Source: Triangularia verruculosa (lineage: Eukaryota > Ascomycota > Sordariomycetes > Sordariales > Podosporaceae). Taken from it: 12,053 bases of DNA. The notes beneath the pieces were generated by a model that saw only the letters and a program-made list of their open reading frames with translations, was not told the DNA's origin and did no database searches. Position 1 is the stretch's first letter, and the number at the start of each line of letters is the position of its first letter. A program made the position numbers and the translations under genes. The stretch is from positions 1 through 12,053 of the forward strand of contig MU864140.1 in NCBI GenBank assembly GCA_033296885.1, given 5' to 3'. This document shows, piece after piece, positions 9,053 to 12,053 of this stretch.

Positions 9053-9064
9053 GGGCTTATAACC
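9053..9064 (-). other. Primer binding site of element 2 (one change from element 1)
   Basis: The plus strand reads GGGCTTATAACC immediately before the LTR. It differs from element 1's GGGCTCATAACC by C to T in the anticodon triplet (CAT to TAT), a RIP-type CpA change that also removes the ATG on the sense strand. Preceding bases (ACCC...) are also similar. It supports the LTR boundary at 9065. Confidence 0.8.
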
Positions 9065-9078
9065 TGTTTACTACGTTG

Positions 9079-9110
9079 CCCTATAGGTCTATAATATAGA
9101 GCCTATAGGG
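9079..9110. repeat. Near-perfect 32-bp palindrome at the U5 end of element 2
   Basis: Outer arms CCCTATAGG (9079-9087) and CCTATAGGG (9102-9110) are perfect. The inner arms TCTATA and TATAGA surround one A, with a single unpaired G at 9101. That gives about 15 paired bases. It sits 14 bp from the LTR edge, next to the primer binding site. The core AGGTCT-ATAATATAGA-CCT resembles the hairpin of unit 5 in the element 1 leader. Confidence 0.85.
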
Positions 9111-9228
9111 GAGCTACAGTGAACTATGCGCTGTAGCAGTGCGTAGCGGAAGCGGAAGAAAGGAGGGGTACGATAGTAGTGCTGAAGGAAGTAAGACCAC
9201 TGTTATTATAGTGGGTAAGACGTTATAG

Positions 9229-9278
9229 TACAGAGGCTTTGAGTGCTTGTACTTAGTTTAATACAGAGGCTTTGAGTG
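9229..9278. repeat. 17-bp direct repeat in element 2 LTR
   Basis: TACAGAGGCTTTGAGTG occurs at 9229-9245 and 9262-9278, 33 bp apart. The element 1 LTR has a related GTACAGGGCTTTGA starting near 5389, also in U5. Conservation between two families suggests a working site, possibly in transcript end formation; this is inference. Confidence 0.7.
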
Positions 9279-9339
9279 TATGTATATTGTTGACTTGTGC
9301 TCTATTGCTTATGCTTGCTTGCTTACTACATATAGGATT

Positions 9340-9369
9340 GAGAGGAGAGGAGAGGTCTACTTATATAAG
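9340..9369 (-). promoter_or_regulatory. Possible promoter of element 2 (TATA box plus CT-rich start region)
   Basis: On the minus strand, CTTATATAAG (9369-9360, a perfect palindrome) is followed by a CCTCTCCTCTCCTCT tract (9355-9341). A TATA box followed by a pyrimidine tract is typical of filamentous-fungal promoters. It would leave U3 at about 320 bp and R plus U5 at about 270 bp. No transcript evidence is available. Confidence 0.45.
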
Positions 9370-9439
9370 TGTGCTAGTCTTCCAGCAGGTTCTACAGGGT
9401 ACTGGGCCCCTATAGGGTAGCAGGGTGCCCTGTGGGATT

Positions 9440-9466
9440 ACTAAGCTATAGAGGGTATAGCTTAGT
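9440..9466. repeat. Perfect hairpin, 11-bp arms, in element 2 U3
   Basis: ACTAAGCTATA (9440-9450) and TATAGCTTAGT (9456-9466) flank the loop GAGGG. It lies about 70 bp upstream of the TATA-like site on the sense strand. No flanking T-run marks it as a terminator. Confidence 0.75.
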
Positions 9467-9595
9467 TCTACGGGCTTCGATTCCCTTCGATGGCTGACAA
9501 ATCCTTGGGAGCCGAGCCCTTTAGTAGGTCTTAGGTTACGCTAGACCTATAATAGTATAGTGCCAAGGTTAGGCTTGGCCTGAGGAGCATGTCTT

Positions 9596-9636
9596 CCGAG
9601 TAGGTCTCTGGGGAAGAAGTTAGGAGACCTACTCGG
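9596..9636. repeat. Perfect hairpin, 13-bp arms, near the U3 start of element 2
   Basis: CCGAGTAGGTCTC (9596-9608) and GAGACCTACTCGG (9624-9636) flank a 15-base loop. A smaller inverted repeat, TAGGTCT/AGACCTA (9525-9531 and 9543-9549), uses the same core, and the same TAGGTCT/AGACCTA core forms the stem of unit 4 in the element 1 leader. Confidence 0.8.
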
Positions 9637-9688
9637 CTCTTCAACACCTGGGTCTTACCCGGCACCTATTATGTGCCATACGTTAACA

Positions 9689-10816
9689 CTTATAAAAAAT
9701 AAAAAAAATAAAAAAATAAAATCCTTTAATACTATAAACTTATAAAAGCTTTTTTTACTAATAATTATAAAATTAATAAATTTTAATTTAAATTAATTAA
9801 AAATCCTCCTAATAATAAATTTATTATTTAAAAATAAAAAGTTTTATTAATTAACTTTAATAATAATAATAATAAATCTTTACCTTTTATTTTAAAAATT
9901 TTAATTAAAAAAAGAAATTTACTAAAGAAGTTAAAATCGATCTTAAAAAAACTATAAAAAAAAGGAAAATTTAATTATAAAAAGAAGATAAAAAATCGAT
10001 TTAATTAATTATTTTATTAATTTAAATTTAATTAATTAAATATTTAATTAAAAAAAGTAATAAAAATTTTTAATAAAAATTAAGTCGGCTTATTTAACGA
10101 TAATATTATTAAAAAAGTAATAGAAGAATAAAAGGGTTTTAATTTAAAAGTAAAGCGATTTTATTTAATAAAATCGAAAAGGTATTTAATTTACTTTAAA
10201 TAATTAAGTTATAAACTGAAGAAGAAATAAAAGTATAATAATAAAAGTAAAGAAAATAATAATTTAAATAAGTTATATAATATTATTTAAAAGTCGAATT
10301 TTTAAAGTAGTTTTACTATTTAAAGGTTAATTTAAAAATTAAAATAGGGTTTTAAATATATTTTACTTATTTTCTACTATTATATTTCTTAATAAAATAA
10401 TATAATTTTATATTATAAAATAATTTTTTTGTTTTTCGTTTAATTAAAAACTTTTTAATAATATTTTTTTATTATAATTAATTTAATTTTTATTATTATA
10501 AAATTAAATTTATAAATTTTTATAAATTTTATAATTCTTATAATAAACGGCTTTATAATAATACTTTTAAATTTCAAACTATTTAATTAAATAAATATAA
10601 TCGGCGATTATATATCCTAAGTTTTTAACTTTTAAATATATTTAAAGCTTTTCGTTTAGAACTGAGATTTTTTATTTAAAATTAAACTATATCGCTTATA
10701 ATTAAATTTAATCAATTATAATTAAATTTATTTTATTTTTAAATAATATTCCTCATTTTTTTATATTTTTTCCTTTATAATTATTTATTTTTTATAATTT
10801 CGAAAGATTTTTTAAT
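9689..10816. repeat. Extreme AT-rich block, probable RIP-destroyed repeat
   Basis: About 1.1 kb with very few G or C, many TAA/TTA words and rare CpA, and no reading frame of useful length. Scattered CG pairs (for example atcgat, gtcgg) remain. This fits an old repeat driven to exhaustion by RIP. I tried both strands for transposase or reverse-transcriptase motifs and found none I would defend. Together with 11521-11925 it was continuous before the solo LTR inserted. Confidence 0.7.
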
Positions 10817-10821
10817 ATTAT
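10817..10821. repeat. Left target-site duplication of solo LTR (ATTAT)
   Basis: ATTAT directly precedes the TG of the solo LTR and is repeated exactly at 11516-11520. Five bp is the usual copia/gypsy duplication length. Confidence 0.8.
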
Positions 10822-11333
10822 TGTTAAAATAGGTCCCTGTGAGGCCTAATTTACAGTGGACTGGCAGCTGTAATACTACGTGGTTATAGGTATAAAGGAT
10901 TGGAGGATTCGGCCAAGTCTTTGCCCGAAGAGCTTACCCGTCACCGAGCACTTACCCGGCACCTGCGCACGGGACCCACTCAGTGCCATAAGCCACTTCA
11001 AAAGCTTGCATCGGGCCAACCAGTAGGCCAAAATAGCTATAATTTTATAATTAAGCTTATAAGGTCTATATACACCACTGGTTAAAAGGGCTAAGCGTTA
11101 GGCCTACGATGACCCGCACTTTGGCCAAGAGGGGGGCGGTTTGGGTGAAGATTTGTATGGGCGTGAGTCGCTTTTTGGCAACTCGCACCAAAAACGGGGT
11201 CCTGCAAGTCGTACTCTGGCTCATCTGCCCGCCCTGGCGTGCGGGGCGCCGCACCTCGGTCGGTGGGTATGTGGTAGAGGTCGAGTACGAACCCTACTAC
11301 AGAGGATACAACTGGATTATAGAAGGCTAGCTC

Positions 11334-11341
11334 TATAAATA
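11334..11341 (+). promoter_or_regulatory. Possible TATA box in solo LTR
   Basis: TATAAATA is followed by AAGAAGGTTATCACC and a pyrimidine-leaning stretch. Placed 174 bp from the right end, it would make a long U3 and a short R-U5. It is the main hint that the LTR reads on the plus strand. Confidence 0.35.
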
Positions 11342-11370
11342 AAGAAGGTTATCACCTATATTCTCTGTTA

Positions 11371-11393
11371 TACAGTACCTATAAGGTACTGTA
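11371..11393. repeat. Perfect hairpin, 10-bp arms, 3-base loop, in solo LTR
   Basis: TACAGTACCT (11371-11380) and AGGTACTGTA (11384-11393) flank ATA. If the plus-strand TATA box is real, the hairpin begins about 30 bp downstream of it, at the very start of the transcript (R region). Confidence 0.75.
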
Positions 11394-11515
11394 GCCCAGT
11401 ACCCCAGCAGTGAGCTTTAGGTATCGTGTGTGACAATTCCGCTGCACTAGAGAGCACTGTAAGTGCCTACCGTTACAGGGCCCTTAGGCCTGTATACGGC
11501 TCATACCTTTTAACA

Positions 11516-11520
11516 ATTAT
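11516..11520. repeat. Right target-site duplication of solo LTR (ATTAT)
   Basis: Exact copy of 10817-10821, immediately after the terminal CA of the solo LTR. Confidence 0.8.
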
Positions 11521-11925
11521 AATTATATATTATGAATAATTCTATTTTTTATTCTACTTATTATATTATTTGTTTTACTTTATAATTCCTTTTTAGTAAA
11601 ATTATTTTTTAAATTCTCTTTTTTAATAATAATTTAATTAAAATTATATAATAAATCTACTTTTTTAACTTTATCGATATTATTATATTTTAATATTTAA
11701 TTAAAAAAAGCCCTTATAGTAAATAAAAGATTATTTTATATATTAATAAAGAAAAATAAAAGTTTTATATAAATTATAAAGGTATATTTAAATTTACCGA
11801 TAAGTTTTTTAATTATAATTTTAAATTAATTATAACGGAAATTATAAAGTTTTTTTTTATTAATAAATTATAATTTAATTTTAACCGACTTTTATAAATA
11901 ATATTTTATACTTTAATATAATTTT
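11521..11925. repeat. AT-rich block, continuation of the 9689-10816 repeat
   Basis: Same composition as the block left of the solo LTR, with no coding frame. Removing the LTR and one ATTAT joins the two parts into about 1.5 kb of continuous AT-rich DNA. No recognisable motif survives. Confidence 0.65.
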
Positions 11926-12053
11926 TGAAGGTCTAAGTAGGCCTCGGTGCCTCCGTAATAGCCCACTAGCGAAAGAATTGGTAAGGAGCGTAGGCGTAAT
12001 AAGTAGGTAAAAATCGATATCGTTAGTGTGTTTAAATATTGTTGTATCGTAAG
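11926..12053. other. Unassigned GC-balanced end of window
   Basis: Composition returns to mixed bases at about 11926. The 128 bp contain GTAGGCCTCGGTGCC and several CG pairs but no ORF, repeat or motif I recognise. It may be the edge of another repeat or ordinary intergenic DNA. Confidence 0.4.

Larger units (their letters stand above)
5969..9688 (-). mobile_element. Copia retrotransposon, element 2 (5' part; split by element 1)
   Basis: This is a second copia family on the minus strand. From right to left it has a 5' LTR (9688-9065), primer binding site, leader, gag, protease and integrase, ending abruptly at 5969 where the element 1 LTR begins. Its reverse transcriptase, RNase H and 3' LTR are absent here and should continue left of the window, beyond the far end of element 1's 3' LTR. 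The protein is clearly related to element 1: integrase blocks align almost residue by residue around the QTYLV, VDRKTRFR and QNGLAE motifs. The DNA is different enough to be another family. TpA is very common and CpA scarce, so RIP damage is heavier than in element 1. Confidence 0.92.
9065..9688 (-). repeat. 5' LTR of element 2 (624 bp)
   Basis: The left end, TGTTTAC at 9065, is fixed by the primer binding site. The right end is placed at CGTTAACA (9688), giving TGTTAAC on the minus strand, a 7-bp inverted repeat with one mismatch. Beyond 9688 composition switches at once to nearly pure AT. The length is close to the 612 bp of element 1. The second LTR is not in the window, so the right boundary rests on the inverted repeat and composition only; TTCAACA near 9641-9647 was the alternative. 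It contains a TATA-like site, several hairpins and a 17-bp repeat. Confidence 0.7.
10822..11515. mobile_element. Solo LTR (694 bp) inside the AT-rich block
   Basis: The ends are TGTTAAAA (10822-10829) and TTTTAACA (11508-11515), a perfect 8-bp terminal inverted repeat; the next bases, ATAGGT and ACCT, also nearly mirror. ATTAT on both sides is a perfect 5-bp duplication. The interior is GC-balanced and contrasts sharply with its surroundings. No gag or pol is present, so it is best explained as an LTR left after recombination between the two LTRs of a full element. It is not an obvious copy of either other LTR here, so it is a third family. Orientation is uncertain; a plus-strand TATAAATA at 11334 hints at plus. 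The 60-75 codon frames inside it overlap each other on both strands and I do not call them genes. Confidence 0.88.

Noticed and set aside
9440..9466. Intrinsic transcription terminator
   Set aside because: There is no T-run after the stem, and the host is eukaryotic.
9641..9647. TTCAACA as the right end of the element 2 LTR
   Set aside because: It would pair with TGTTGAA, but the left end is TGTTTAC. CGTTAACA at 9688 fits better and coincides with the composition switch.
9689..10816. Mitochondrial or centromeric origin of the AT block
   Set aside because: No mitochondrial gene motif or tandem structure was seen. Proximity to RIP-damaged repeats makes a destroyed transposon more likely, though not proven.
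10900..11338. Small genes in the GC island
   Set aside because: Frames of 60-75 codons overlap on both strands and are fully contained in a solo LTR with clear ends and target duplication.

Overview
The window looks like a transposon-filled, gene-poor block of a filamentous ascomycete (Pezizomycotina) genome. The reasons are copia-type LTR retrotransposons in nested arrangement, nonsense mutations of the CpA-to-TpA / TpG-to-TpA kind expected from repeat-induced point mutation (RIP), and sharp switching between GC-balanced blocks and blocks made almost only of A and T. I see no cellular gene, tRNA, rRNA or CRISPR array.

Layout. (1) 1-5968, minus strand: a Ty1/copia element ('element 1'). It runs from a 3' LTR cut by the window edge (1-207), through a gag-pol reading frame (4956 down to 238), a leader with a five-copy hairpin repeat array (5038-5293) and a half-initiator-tRNA-type primer binding site (5338-5356), to a complete 612-bp 5' LTR (5357-5968). 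The whole 1,572-codon gag-pol frame is collinear with no frameshift but carries 28 in-frame TAA/TAG stops and no TGA. (2) 5969-9688, minus strand: the 5' part of a related, more damaged copia element ('element 2'), with gag, protease and integrase, a leader, a primer binding site and a 624-bp 5' LTR. Element 1 inserted just after the integrase region of element 2, so the reverse transcriptase and RNase H of element 2 should lie left of this window. (3) 9689-10816 and 11521-11925: extreme AT-rich DNA, probably an old RIP-destroyed repeat. It is split by (4) a solo LTR, 10822-11515, with TGTTAAAA terminal inverted repeats and a perfect 5-bp target duplication, ATTAT. (5) 11926-12053: a short GC-balanced end that I could not assign.

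The window therefore records layers: an old AT-rich repeat, with a solo LTR and element 2 next, and element 1 as a later insertion into element 2. The two copia frames can be aligned within the window, which gives likely ancestral states. Element 1 has Tyr where element 2 keeps both zinc-finger His residues of integrase, and element 2 has a stop where element 1 keeps the neighbouring Trp. Neither element can make an intact polyprotein.

The most unusual signal is non-coding: hairpins clustered around the primer binding site. Element 1 has five 51/52-bp repeats, each with a stem and with paired changes that keep the stem. Element 2 has a near-perfect palindrome with a similar core just on the LTR side of its primer binding site, and another palindrome in its leader. 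These could be packaging, dimerisation or translation-control RNA structures; that is inference.
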